NCBI RefSeq assembly: GCF_000203915.1
Contig: NC_008390.1
Span: forward strand, 62,001 to 126,000
DNA length: 64,000 nt
Source of the DNA: Burkholderia ambifaria AMMD
Lineage (GTDB): Bacteria; Pseudomonadota; Gammaproteobacteria; Burkholderiales; Burkholderiaceae
Direction of reading: 5' to 3'
Each line of letters opens with the position of its first letter. The stretch's first letter is position 1. Shown one piece after another: positions 11,043-19,775 of the stretch. The notes beneath the pieces were generated by a model. That model saw only the letters and a list, made by a program, of their open reading frames with translations. It had not been told where the DNA came from and did no database searches. Both the position numbers and the translations under genes were made by a program.

Positions 11043-11255
11043 AGCCGAGCGTGCGGCACCGCGCGTGAGCGGCCCGCCGGCAAAACCGGCCGGCGCACCG
11101 CGGCATCGCGCGCGCATTGCCTCACCGTCGCCATTGCCGCCAGCTTCACGCCGGCTGTCCCTGACCATCGGCTTACTGCCGAACCGGCCGCCAGCAGGCT
11201 TCCAGCCTGCGTGCTACGCTCGTCAGCTCTTTCTCTTTCCTGGCGAGCGGCACCC

Positions 11256-12368
11256 ATGACTGCGCTGTTTTCTCCGTTCACGCTGCGCGGCGTGACCCTT
11301 CCGAACCGGATCGTGATCTCCCCGATGTGCCAGTACTCCGCCGAGCGCGGCGAGGCGACCGACTGGCACATGATCCATCTCGGCCATCTCGCGCTGTCCG
11401 GCGCGGGCCTGCTTTGCATCGAAGCGACCGCCGTCGAACCCGACGGGCGCATCACGGCCGGCGACCTCGGGCTGTGGGACGACGTGACCGAAGCGGCGCT
11501 CAAGCCCGTGCTGGCGTCGATCCGCAAGCATTCGTCGGTCCGCGTCGCGATGCAGTTGTCGCATGCAGGACGCAAGGCGTCGAGCGACGTGCCGTGGAAC
11601 GGTGGTCAGCTCGTGTCCGTCGCCGATGGCGGCTGGTTGCCGCACGCGCCGTCGGCGCTGCCGCACAAGGACGGCGAGACGCCGCCGCTCGCACTCGACG
11701 CGGCCGGCCTGAACCGGATCCGCGACGCGTTCGCGGCCGCCGCGAAGCGTGCCGCGCGCCTCGGCATCGACGCGATCGAAGTGCATGCCGCGCACGGCTA
11801 CCTGCTGCACCAGTTCCTGTCGCCGATCTCGAACCAGCGTACCGACGAATACGGCGGCTCGCGCGAGAACCGGATGCGCTTTCCGCTCGAGATCTTCGAG
11901 ATCGTGCGCGCGGCGTTTCCGGAGGACCGGCCGGTCGGCGTGCGCGTGTCGGCGACCGACTGGGTCGAGGGCGGCTGGGAACTCGACGACACGATCGCGT
12001 TCGCGCACGAACTGAAGCAGCGCGGCTGCGACTGGATCGACGTGTCGTCCGGCGGCGTGTCGCCGCTGCAGAAGATTCCGCTGTCTCCCGGCTACCAGGT
12101 GCCGTTCGCGCAGGCCGTGAAGCGCGCGGTCGGGATGCCGACGATCGCGGTCGGCCTCATCAACGATCCCGCGCATGCGAACCGGCTGATCGAGGCGGGC
12201 GACGCCGATCTGGTCGCGATGGCGCGTGCGATGCTGTACGACCCGCGCTGGCCGTGGCATGCGGCCGCCGAGCTCGGCGCGCAGGTGTCGGCGCCGCCGC
12301 AGTACTGGCGTTCGCAGCCGCGCGAGCACAAGGCGTTGTTCGGCGACATCGCATTCGGCCAGCGTTGA
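11256..12368 (+). CDS. Old yellow enzyme family NADH:flavin oxidoreductase (NamA/YqjM-like)
   Basis: A 370-residue TIM-barrel flavoprotein that would bind FMN and reduce activated double bonds using NAD(P)H. The N-terminus NRIVISPMCQYSAERGEATDW is the hallmark of the YqjM/xenobiotic-reductase branch. Its active-site Cys (MCQYS) replaces the Thr of classical old yellow enzymes. The substrate-binding His pair is in EVHAAHGYLLHQFLSP, followed by TDEYGGSRENRMRF and the phosphate-binding VGLINDPAHANRLIEAGDAD. Likely roles are detoxification of enones or nitro-compounds. A terminator follows at 12453-12484. Confidence 0.9.
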   Translation: MTALFSPFTLRGVTLPNRIVISPMCQYSAERGEATDWHMIHLGHLALSGAGLLCIEATAVEPDGRITAGDLGLWDDVTEAALKPVLASIRKHSSVRVAMQLSHAGRKASSDVPWNGGQLVSVADGGWLPHAPSALPHKDGETPPLALDAAGLNRIRDAFAAAAKRAARLGIDAIEVHAAHGYLLHQFLSPISNQRTDEYGGSRENRMRFPLEIFEIVRAAFPEDRPVGVRVSATDWVEGGWELDDTIAFAHELKQRGCDWIDVSSGGVSPLQKIPLSPGYQVPFAQAVKRAVGMPTIAVGLINDPAHANRLIEAGDADLVAMARAMLYDPRWPWHAAAELGAQVSAPPQYWRSQPREHKALFGDIAFGQR

Positions 12369-12452
12369 GCGTCATGCGCGTGATATTGCGCACGATGTTG
12401 AACGAAGCAATCTTGAACGTGTAGGATGCGGATGATTCGCCGCATGGCCCGA

Positions 12453-12484
12453 CGCGGCACCCACCGGTGCCGCGTTTTCGTTTT
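12453..12484 (+). terminator. Intrinsic terminator after the flavin oxidoreductase gene
   Basis: Stem CGCGGCAC / GTGCCGCG with a CCACCG loop, followed by TTTTCGTTTT. It separates the oxidoreductase gene from the SET-domain gene. Confidence 0.8.
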
Positions 12485-12548
12485 GCGCGACGCTGGGCCG
12501 TGAGCGCGGCCGTCTTCCATTCAATTCGTCTTCACAAGGATTCGTTCG

Positions 12549-13085
12549 ATGAGTTCACGCAGGATCGCGGTGCGCCGCTCGGGAGTACACGGCAAGGGCG
12601 TGTTCGCGGTGGCGCCGATCAAGGCCGGCGAGCGCGTAGTGGAATACAAGGGCGAGCGGATTTCATGGAAGGAAGCGCTGCGTCGGCATCCGCACGACCC
12701 GAGCGAGCCCAACCATACGTTCTACTTCGCACTGGAAGAAGGCGGAGTGATCGACGGCAAGATCGACGGCAACAGCGCGCGCTGGATCAACCATTCGTGC
12801 GCGCCGAACTGCGAGGCCGAGGAGACGAAGGGTCGCGTGTTCATCCACGCGCTGCGCGACATCGAGCCGGAAGAAGAGCTGTTCTACGACTATGGCCTCG
12901 TGATCGACGAGAAGCTGACGAAGAAGCTCAAGCGCGAGTACGCGTGCCATTGCGGCGCGGACGCATGCCGCGGCACGCTGCTCGCCACACCGGACGACGA
13001 CGGCAAGAAGAGGAAGAAGAAAGACAAGAAGGACAAGGACGGCAAGTCCGAGTCCGCCGCGAAGGACAAGAAAAAGAAGAAGTGA
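12549..13085 (+). CDS. SET-domain protein lysine methyltransferase-like protein with polylysine tail
   Basis: A 178-residue protein with a complete compact SET domain: KGVFAVAPIKAGERVVEYKG at the N-terminus, ARWINHSCAPNCEAEE with the NHSCAPNC SAM/knot motif, and ELFYDYGLV. It also has a post-SET cysteine cluster YACHCGADACRGT (Cys-x-Cys-x4-Cys) that would bind zinc. These are the features of eukaryotic-type protein lysine methyltransferases. The last 30 residues are almost purely Lys, Asp and Arg (KKRKKKDKKDKDG onward), a histone-like basic tail. Targets are unknown. It stands alone between a terminator and a convergent two-component operon. Confidence 0.88.
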   Translation: MSSRRIAVRRSGVHGKGVFAVAPIKAGERVVEYKGERISWKEALRRHPHDPSEPNHTFYFALEEGGVIDGKIDGNSARWINHSCAPNCEAEETKGRVFIHALRDIEPEEELFYDYGLVIDEKLTKKLKREYACHCGADACRGTLLATPDDDGKKRKKKDKKDKDGKSESAAKDKKKKK

Positions 13086-13175
13086 CCGGGGCGGCCGCGC
13101 ATCGCGCGCGGCGGCTTCATCGGACGGCCGCCGCGTGGCCGTTCTTCTCACTACCCGATGCGCGCACCGCGCGAC

Positions 13176-14660
13176 TCAGTGCGTCGGCGCGGCGGCCGGC
13201 GTTTCGCTCGCCGGCTTCTCGGTACGCTTGGCGAGCGGCACGCGCACCACGAAGCGTGAACCGCCTTCCGATGCATCCTCGTACGACACCGTGCCGCCGT
13301 GCATCGCGATGATGTCGTGGACGATCGCGAGCCCGAGCCCCGCGCCCGTCTCGACGCCGTTGCCGCTTTGCGCATCGCCGCGGAAAAAGCGCTTGAACAG
13401 GTCGGCCTGCTGACTGGCCGGCACGCCCGGGCCGTTGTCCTCGACGACGATCTCGGCGGCCGGCTGGCCACTCTCGAGCGCGCCGCGCGCGACGTTCACC
13501 GTGATCCGCGCGCCGTTAGGCCGTGCGAGCGGCACGTATTTCAGCGCATTGTCGAGCAGGTTCGCGATCACCTCGCGCAGCAGCACGGGGTTGCCGCGCA
13601 CGTTCAGCGTTTCGTCTTCGCCGGGATCGTCGCTGCGCTGGAAGCCGAGATCGACATGCGACGCGAGCGCGCGCGGCACCCACTCGGCACCCGTCTCGAA
13701 TGCCATCGCGGCCAGGTCGACGTCGACGAAACGTGCGGCCTGCTCGCCCGGCTCCGCGCGCGCGAGCGACAGCAACTGGTTCGACAGCCGCACCGCGCGG
13801 TCGGCGGCCGCGCGCAGCTCGCGCACCGCGGCGTAGGTCTGCTGCGGGTCGCGCGCGACGGCGGCCTGCTCGGCATGCAGCTTCACGGCGGTGAGCGGCG
13901 TGCGCAACTGGTGCGCGGCATCGGCGATGAACTTGCGCTGCGCGTCGAGCGCGGTCTTCAGGCGGCCGAGCAGCGCGTTCATCGCGCTCGTCAGCGGCCG
14001 GATTTCGAGCGGCACGTCGGTTTCGTCGACCGGCTCCAGCGACGTGTGGGTCTGCCGGTTCAGCGAATCGGCGAGATGCGTGAGCGGGCCGAGCTGCTGG
14101 TTCACGACGCGCCACACGATGCCCCAGCCCGCCAGCAGCAACAGCAGCAGCGGCATCATGATCGCGACGAGGAATTCGGCGGCGATCCGGTAGCGGTGCC
14201 GCACCGGCTGCGCGACCTCGACCACCATCGGCCGGCCGCCGTCGACTTCCTCGACGCGCACCTGCGCGACCCGCACCGCGCGGTTGTCGTACTCGGCCTC
14301 GAATACGTACGCGTGATGCATGCGGCGCACGTTGATGCCGCGCAGCGGCAGCTTCGGATCGCCGGCGAGCTCCTCCTCGCCGTCGCTGATCCGGTAGATC
14401 AGCGCTTCGGCCGGATCGGAGAACATCGCCTGCGCGAGCGGCGGCACCGTGAACGGCGCGTCGGGGCCGGCGATCTGGATCTGTTTGGAGATGGCGGTGG
14501 CGAGATCGGCGAGCGAGCGGTCGATCACGTGTTGCGTGTATTGCCACGCGAGCCAGTAGGCAATCAGGCCGCTCATCAGCGCGAGCATCGACAGCGGCGC
14601 GGCGAGGCGTCTGAGCAGCGAGCGGCGCAGGCTGGTGGTGACAGCCGGATCAGAAGACAT
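13176..14660 (-). CDS. Sensor histidine kinase (QseC/TctE-like)
   Basis: A 494-residue inner-membrane kinase. Two transmembrane segments (about residues 20-40 and 165-185, LVAIMMPLLLLLLAGWGIVW) flank a periplasmic sensor domain of the 2CSK-N type. Then come a HAMP linker and the H-box AAHQLRTPLTAVKLHAEQ with the phospho-accepting His. The N box is LLREVIANLLDNALKY, and the G boxes are VEDNGPGVP and GAGLGLAIVHDI. The signal is not evident from sequence. The ATG at 14660 is preferred over an upstream TTG. It follows its response regulator by 116 bases in the same direction. Confidence 0.92.
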   Translation of the reverse strand: MSSDPAVTTSLRRSLLRRLAAPLSMLALMSGLIAYWLAWQYTQHVIDRSLADLATAISKQIQIAGPDAPFTVPPLAQAMFSDPAEALIYRISDGEEELAGDPKLPLRGINVRRMHHAYVFEAEYDNRAVRVAQVRVEEVDGGRPMVVEVAQPVRHRYRIAAEFLVAIMMPLLLLLLAGWGIVWRVVNQQLGPLTHLADSLNRQTHTSLEPVDETDVPLEIRPLTSAMNALLGRLKTALDAQRKFIADAAHQLRTPLTAVKLHAEQAAVARDPQQTYAAVRELRAAADRAVRLSNQLLSLARAEPGEQAARFVDVDLAAMAFETGAEWVPRALASHVDLGFQRSDDPGEDETLNVRGNPVLLREVIANLLDNALKYVPLARPNGARITVNVARGALESGQPAAEIVVEDNGPGVPASQQADLFKRFFRGDAQSGNGVETGAGLGLAIVHDIIAMHGGTVSYEDASEGGSRFVVRVPLAKRTEKPASETPAAAPTH

Positions 14661-14776
14661 TTCGACGGGCAAATGGATAAGCGCCGCTCACGGGGAGCGG
14701 CGCGGTCGTGCGCCGGACGGCGACGCGGGCAGGGCGGCGCGCCGGCGGCACCTGGCCGGCCGGCATGCGGCGCCGC

Positions 14777-15469
14777 TCAGACGCTCGCGGTCTGGCGGAT
14801 TTCCTGCAGCAGGTAGCCGAAGCCGCGCACCGTGACGATCTCGACACGGCACTGCTCGAGTTTCTTGCGCACGCGGTGCACGTAGACTTCGATCGCGGTG
14901 TCGCCCAGATCGCCGCCGAAATGCGTGAGGTGATCCTGCAGCTGGGCCTTGCTGACGACGCGGCCGTGGCGCAGCAGCAGCATTTCGAGCACCGCGAACT
15001 CGCGCGGCGACAGTTCGAGCGGCTTGTCGTCGTTGAAGATGCGGCGATCGACGCCCGACAGGCGGACGCCGCCGAGCGACACTTCCGGACGCGGCATGTC
15101 GCTGTGCGGGCCGCTGCGACGCATCACCGCGCGGATGCGCGCTTCGAGCTCGGCCGGCTCGAACGGCTTGAGCATGTAGTCGTCGGCGCCGGAGTTCAGG
15201 CCCTGGATCCGGTCGTTCAGTTCGTCGCGCGCGGTCAGCACGATGACGGGCGTGTGGCGGTTGGTCTGGCGGAAACGCGTGAGCAGCGTCATGCCGTCGA
15301 TGCCCGGCAGGCCGAGGTCGAGGATCACGAGTTCGTGGCGGTTTTGTGCCAGCGCCTGTTCGGCAAAGATGCCGTCATGCACCATGTCGACGGTGAAGCC
15401 AGCCTGCTCGAGGCTGCTCTGGATACCGCGTGCGATGGGGCGGTCGTCTTCGATCAGAAGGAGTCGCAT
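14777..15469 (-). CDS. OmpR/PhoB-family response regulator
   Basis: This 230-residue two-domain regulator has a receiver domain (MRLLLIEDDRPIARGI; phospho-acceptor Asp51 in VILDLGLPG; conserved Thr and Lys in VIVLTARD and DDYMLKPFEP). Its C-terminal winged-helix DNA-binding domain contains LELSPREFAVLEMLLLRHG and VYVHRVRKKLE. It is upstream of, and co-directional with, the sensor kinase at 13176-14660, so the two form a cognate pair. The upstream region is shared with the divergent DUF3717 gene. Confidence 0.94.
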   Translation of the reverse strand: MRLLLIEDDRPIARGIQSSLEQAGFTVDMVHDGIFAEQALAQNRHELVILDLGLPGIDGMTLLTRFRQTNRHTPVIVLTARDELNDRIQGLNSGADDYMLKPFEPAELEARIRAVMRRSGPHSDMPRPEVSLGGVRLSGVDRRIFNDDKPLELSPREFAVLEMLLLRHGRVVSKAQLQDHLTHFGGDLGDTAIEVYVHRVRKKLEQCRVEIVTVRGFGYLLQEIRQTASV

Positions 15470-15591
15470 GAAGTTCGCTCAAGTACAATGGGTTGGCGGT
15501 TCAGGCACGCGGACAGCACGACACCGTTTCCACAGGGGCGCCGCATCGCCTGACATCAAGCATGGCGGCCAGCGAACGATTACATCCAATC

Positions 15592-15822
15592 ATGTCCGAT
15601 ATCTCGATCCACGACCTCGAAGCCGCGATCAATTTCTGGCGCGCCCGCTCGCCGTCGAGCGGCGACGAACTCAAACTCTGCGAAGAGGCCAGCGCGCTCT
15701 CCAAGCCGTATGCGCTGCTGATTGTACAGCGCGAAGCCGCGCTGCAACTGGAAGGTTTGGACCCCAAGGCGCGGAAAGCGTACGAGACTTACGTGCGCCT
15801 TAAGGATGGCTTGGAAAGCTGA
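15592..15822 (+). CDS. DUF3717 family small protein
   Basis: A 76-residue soluble protein beginning MSDISIHDLEAAINFWRAR, with the core ELKLCEEASALSKPYALLIV. I recognise this as the DUF3717 family, found mainly in Burkholderiales and without a known function. It is predicted mostly helical, with no signal or membrane segment. An upstream ATG at 15562 would add ten residues, but the family start fits 15592. It is transcribed divergently from the response regulator. Confidence 0.78.
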   Translation: MSDISIHDLEAAINFWRARSPSSGDELKLCEEASALSKPYALLIVQREAALQLEGLDPKARKAYETYVRLKDGLES

Positions 15823-15912
15823 AGGCTTTCGCTCAGTACATCCTAGAAAACGTTCAGCAAAATGAAAAGTTGACGCGCCGCGCGTCGCAGGATGCGCGGC
15901 GGCAGGGAAGTC

Positions 15913-16221
15913 TCAGGCGGCCGGCTGGGTGTGCGCACACACGTGGTCGATGAACTGCGCGAGCAAGATGTCGCGCTCGGTCAGGCCGTGCGCGTCGTGG
16001 GTCGACAGCGTGATGTCGACACGGTTGTACACGTTGAACCATTCCGGATGGTGATTCATTTCCTGCGCCTTGATCGCGATACGCGTCATGAAGCCGAAGG
16101 CCTCGTTGAAATCGGCGAAGCGCAGGCTGCGCTGGATCGCGTCGCGGCCCGGCACGGCCGTCCAGTGCGGCAGGCCTTCGAGCCGGGTCTTGCGTTCTTC
16201 TGATGTGAGCTTGTGGATCAT
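15913..16221 (-). CDS. phhB: Pterin-4a-carbinolamine dehydratase
   Basis: A 102-residue enzyme that dehydrates the carbinolamine form of the pterin cofactor released by phenylalanine hydroxylase, allowing its recycling. The active-site signature is [17 protein letters not shown] with the conserved His pair, followed by [13 protein letters not shown]. The start at 16221 ([11 protein letters not shown]) has a ribosome site (CGAGGTG); the longer upstream frame lacks similarity. It lies 178 bases downstream of phhA in the same direction, the usual phh arrangement. Confidence 0.93.
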   Translation of the reverse strand: MIHKLTSEERKTRLEGLPHWTAVPGRDAIQRSLRFADFNEAFGFMTRIAIKAQEMNHHPEWFNVYNRVDITLSTHDAHGLTERDILLAQFIDHVCAHTQPAA

Positions 16222-16399
16222 GTTGCACCTCGTTCGGTAACCAGCGGCGCCCGCGCGCGGGCAAAGGCCACGCGGCAAAGCCGGTACCGGTCATTGTTTC
16301 ATAGTTGTGCGACGGGCATCTGGAGGCGGGCATTGGGGGACGGCCGTCCGGTGAGAGGCGGGCGCCGGAGCCCGAATCATGCCGGCGTGGCCTGCCGCG

Positions 16400-17326
16400 T
16401 TACGCACGCGCGCCGTCCGGCCAGCCTTCGCCCGTGCCGCGATGCAGCACGAGATCATGCTCGAGCACCGCGCCGGCCGGGAATTCCGGCAGCCCGGCCA
16501 GCCGGTCGGCCAGCGCACGGCCGTCGACGTCGGCGAGCGCGAACAGCTGCGCGAAATCGTCGATCACGAAGTAGGTCGTCTGGAACGTGTCGATCCGGTA
16601 CTGCGTGCGCATCACGCGCTCCAGGTCGAAGCCGAGCCGGTTCGGCGCCGCGCTTTCGAGGCTGTACAGGCTCTCGCCCTTGCTCGACACGATCCCGGCG
16701 CCGTAGATCGACAGCCCGTTCGTGCCGTTCGGGTCGCGAATCAGCCCGAATTCCACCGTATACCAGTAGAGGCGCGCCAGCCGCGCGAGCGCCGCTTCGT
16801 CGTCGGCGACCGCGAGCGCCGTGCGGCCGTAGGCCTGCATGTAGTCGGCGAACACCGGCTCGATCAGCAGCGGCACGTGGCCGAACAGGTCGTGGAAACA
16901 GTCGGGTTCCTGCAGGTAGTCGAGCTGGTCCGGGCGGCGCATCCACCAGGTGACCGGAAACCGCCGGTTCGCAAGGTGCTCGAAGAATACGCGATCGGGC
17001 ACGAGGCCCGGCACCGCGACGATCTCCCAGCCGGTTGCCCGCTTCAACTGGCGGTTCACGTCGGCGAACGACGGCACGCGGTCGGCCGGCAAGTCGATCT
17101 TCCCGAGGCCGGTGACGAACGCATCGCATGCGCGTCCGCGCAGCAGCGCCGACTGGCGCGCATAGAGCTGCTGCCACACCGCGTGGTCGACCTGGCCGTA
17201 GCGTTCGAGCGGCTGGTCGATGGTGAAATCGGCGCGGGTTTCGAGGCCCGCGTCGAACTGCTCCTGCAGTTTCGCGGTGACGACGGTGGACATGATCAGG
17301 CTCTGCACGCTGTAGTTGGGAACCAT
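16400..17326 (-). CDS. phhA: Phenylalanine-4-hydroxylase
   Basis: A monomeric bacterial aromatic amino acid hydroxylase (about 300 residues) that converts phenylalanine to tyrosine using tetrahydropterin, oxygen and non-haem iron. The iron ligands are visible: two His in DCFHDLFGHVPLL and the Glu in LYWYTVEFGL. The pterin-binding FPVTWWMRRPDQLDYLQEPD is also conserved. Two starts are possible: ATG 17326 (MVPNYSVQS) and ATG 17293 (MSTVVTAKLQ). Neither has a strong ribosome site. It is divergent from an Lrp-type regulator that probably controls it. Confidence 0.94.
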   Translation of the reverse strand: MVPNYSVQSLIMSTVVTAKLQEQFDAGLETRADFTIDQPLERYGQVDHAVWQQLYARQSALLRGRACDAFVTGLGKIDLPADRVPSFADVNRQLKRATGWEIVAVPGLVPDRVFFEHLANRRFPVTWWMRRPDQLDYLQEPDCFHDLFGHVPLLIEPVFADYMQAYGRTALAVADDEAALARLARLYWYTVEFGLIRDPNGTNGLSIYGAGIVSSKGESLYSLESAAPNRLGFDLERVMRTQYRIDTFQTTYFVIDDFAQLFALADVDGRALADRLAGLPEFPAGAVLEHDLVLHRGTGEGWPDGARA

Positions 17327-17432
17327 GCAAGTGTAGAGCGGGCGACATGCGGAATGGGCGCAATGATGGCGTGAATTCGCTCGGTGATGCGATAATCACG
17401 CATCGAAACACGAATCAATGCGGAGTATGCTC

Positions 17433-17918
17433 ATGCTGGAACTCGATCACTTCGATCTCGCGCTTCTCGATGTGCTGCAGCGCTTCGGCCGCGCGACGCA
17501 CCAGCAGCTCGGCGAGGAGGTGCCGCTGTCGCCGTCGCAGATCGGCCGGCGGCTGCAGCGGCTCGAGGCGGCCGGCGTGATCGAAGGCTATCGCGTGATG
17601 CTGCGCCCCGAAAAGCTCGGGCTCGGCGTCACCGCGTTCACGAGCCTGAAGCTCAAGCACCACGGCGATTCGATCATCGAGCAGTTCCAGCAGCAGATCG
17701 ACGTGCTGCCCGAGGTGCTCGAATGCCATGCGGTGGTGGGCGATGCCGACTATCTGCTGCGGATCGTCGCGCCGGATCTCAACGCGCTGTCGCAGTTCGT
17801 CATGAAGAAGCTGATGCGCGTGCCGGGCGTCGACAGCGTGCGCTCGAACATCGTGCTGACGACCTTCAAGCGCAACGGCGCGCTGCCGCTCGCGCATCTG
17901 GCGCCCGGCGCCGCGTGA
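17433..17918 (+). CDS. Lrp/AsnC-family regulator, probable regulator of phhA/phhB
   Basis: A 161-residue regulator with an N-terminal helix-turn-helix (DLALLDVLQRFGRATHQQLG, SPSQIGRRLQRLEAAGVI) and a C-terminal RAM effector domain (VLECHAVVGDADYLLRIVAP). ATG 17433 is preferred because the sequence GCGGAG lies seven bases upstream; ATGs at 17418 and 17427 would give longer forms. It is divergent from phenylalanine hydroxylase across about 100 bases, the standard placement for a local amino-acid-responsive regulator. Confidence 0.88.
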   Translation: MLELDHFDLALLDVLQRFGRATHQQLGEEVPLSPSQIGRRLQRLEAAGVIEGYRVMLRPEKLGLGVTAFTSLKLKHHGDSIIEQFQQQIDVLPEVLECHAVVGDADYLLRIVAPDLNALSQFVMKKLMRVPGVDSVRSNIVLTTFKRNGALPLAHLAPGAA

Positions 17919-17972
17919 GGCGGTGGCCAGGCCGCCGGCGGGGTGCCGGATCCCGCCGCGGATAGGGCCCAA

Positions 17973-18506
17973 TCAGGCCGCTTCGGATTGCGCGTCGGCG
18001 TTCAGCAGGTCGACGTACGCGACCGCGACGAGATCGTCCTGCGCCACGCCCAGCTTGGCGAACACGTCATGCGCTTCGGCTTCGCCGCCGGCTTCGTCGT
18101 CGTCGGGGCCGAGCACCACTTCCAGTTCGATGAAATCGCCGAGGCCGTCGACGCGGTCGAGGTGAATCCGCGTGCGGCCGACCAGGTACACGTGCCGTTC
18201 CTTCGTCACGATCCCGCGCGTGGTCAGCGCGGTCGCGAGCAGCGAATGCATCGCGTCCGGGTTCGTTACCGGGCTGCGCGTGTAGTACGACGCCTTCGGG
18301 CCGTCGCGGTCGTCGCGCTGATAGAAGATCAGTTCGGCCGGCGTGCCGTCCTCGAAGCGGCGCAGCTTCAGCCGGCCGCGCGGGACGTCGTAGAAGAAAT
18401 CCTGCTGCCGGTAGAAAAGCGGTGCTTCGGTCGCGAGCGTAGCCGCCTGTTCGCGCAGCCGGTCGAATTCACGGGCGCGGGCTTTGATCTCGATGTTGCG
18501 GGCCAT
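17973..18506 (-). CDS. CYTH-domain protein (class IV adenylate cyclase / triphosphatase-like)
   Basis: A 177-residue CYTH superfamily protein. The N-terminal signature is MARNIEIKARAREFDRLREQ with the ExK pattern, and further charged beta-strand motifs follow (GRLKLRRFEDG, ELIFYQRDD, RTRIHLDRVDGLGDFIELEV). Family members hydrolyse inorganic triphosphate or thiamine triphosphate or make cyclic AMP through a metal-dependent tunnel site. Which of these applies cannot be decided from sequence. The start at 18506 has an AAGGAG ribosome site. Confidence 0.85.
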   Translation of the reverse strand: MARNIEIKARAREFDRLREQAATLATEAPLFYRQQDFFYDVPRGRLKLRRFEDGTPAELIFYQRDDRDGPKASYYTRSPVTNPDAMHSLLATALTTRGIVTKERHVYLVGRTRIHLDRVDGLGDFIELEVVLGPDDDEAGGEAEAHDVFAKLGVAQDDLVAVAYVDLLNADAQSEAA

Positions 18507-18701
18507 GCGGGTCTCCTTCAATCATGGATCTCGCGGTTTGCGAACGCACAATCTAGCAAAAAGCCCGCGATGGTGGCGTGACGAGCCCCCCGGACGCGGC
18601 GACACGACGCGGGGCGGGTTGAATGGGGCGCGGCGGCAATCGGGCGGCGAATCAGGCTCGGAAGCCCGGTGCACGATCGGCCGCATCGACATCAGCCGCC
18701 C

Positions 18702-19601
18702 TCATATCGCCCACTGCGCTTCGATCAGCCGCAGCGCGGCCGCGATCGCCGGTTCGTCGCGCCGCTCGGCCAGCGTCACGAACGTCAGTTCGGTCGGCAC
18801 CGTCACGCGTTCGACGATCGTCAGCGCATGCGCATGCGCTTCGGCCAGCGCGGTCGAGTCGCGTGCGAGCGTCAAGCCGATCCCGGACTTGACGAGGTCG
18901 AGCATCGACTGCTCCTGATCGACCTCGGCAACCTTGACCGGCTGCGCGCCGGCCGCCGCGAAGCGCCGCGACAGCAGCCGGTGATGGGCGGACGCGGGCG
19001 GCGTCCAGATCCACGGCAGCGCGGCGAGCGCGCGCCAGTCGTGCGCGCGCTGCACACGCTCCTTCCAGCCGGCCGGCGCCAGCACGCGATACTGGAAATG
19101 CGTGAGCGTGACCGTATGGAACAGCATCTCGTCGCGCGGATCGTCCTCGCCCGGCCGGCCGATGTAGTAGCCGACGTCGAGCGCCTGCGCACGCACCTGC
19201 TCGAGTACCCAGCCCGACATCCCGTGCCGCAGCGCCGTCTCGATCTGCGGATGGGTTTCGACCAGCGCGCGCAGAAAGCCGCCGAGCCGCAGGAAGCCCG
19301 GATCGAGGATCGTGCCGATCCGCAGCCGGCCGCGCACCTCATGGCGCAGCGCCGCCGCGGCGCGCTGCACGTCGGCGGCCGCGGCCAGCGCGCGCTCCGC
19401 GTGCGGCAGCAGCGTCTGGCCGTCGCGCGTGAGCGCGAGCCCGCGAGACGTGCGCGTAAACAGCGTGATGCCGAGCGCTTCCTGCAGATGCTTGATCTGC
19501 AGGCTGACGGCCGGCTGCGTCAGGTGCAGTTGCGCGGCCGCGCGCGTGAGGTTGCCTTCGCGGGCGACCGTCGCGAACGCGCGAAGCAGGGTGAGATCCA
19601 T
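18702..19601 (-). CDS. LysR-family transcriptional regulator, divergent from GMC oxidoreductase
   Basis: A 299-residue LysR regulator: helix-turn-helix MDLTLLRAFATVAREGNLTR and LTQPAVSLQIKHLQEALG, followed by a periplasmic-binding-protein-like effector domain (RLRIGTILDPGF). The start at 19601 matches the family. It is transcribed away from the GMC oxidoreductase gene at 19776, the typical layout in which the regulator controls its divergent neighbour. Confidence 0.9.
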   Translation of the reverse strand: MDLTLLRAFATVAREGNLTRAAAQLHLTQPAVSLQIKHLQEALGITLFTRTSRGLALTRDGQTLLPHAERALAAAADVQRAAAALRHEVRGRLRIGTILDPGFLRLGGFLRALVETHPQIETALRHGMSGWVLEQVRAQALDVGYYIGRPGEDDPRDEMLFHTVTLTHFQYRVLAPAGWKERVQRAHDWRALAALPWIWTPPASAHHRLLSRRFAAAGAQPVKVAEVDQEQSMLDLVKSGIGLTLARDSTALAEAHAHALTIVERVTVPTELTFVTLAERRDEPAIAAALRLIEAQWAI

Positions 19602-19775
19602 CGTCGTGATATGAGCGCAGCTTATAACGCAGTTCAGCATAACTCATTGGATCGACGGCCGGGCGGCGGAGTACGCTTCATCGATCGCGTCGCCCGCGGC
19701 GCACCATGCTGAAAACGACGTGCGCGAGTGTGCTGCACGGCGTACAACAAGGAAGAAGACGCAAGGAGACATGTC

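Noticed and set aside
15814..15830. Hairpin GAAAGC/GCTTTC over the stop codon of the DUF3717 gene
   Set aside because: Short stem without a T tract; likely chance.
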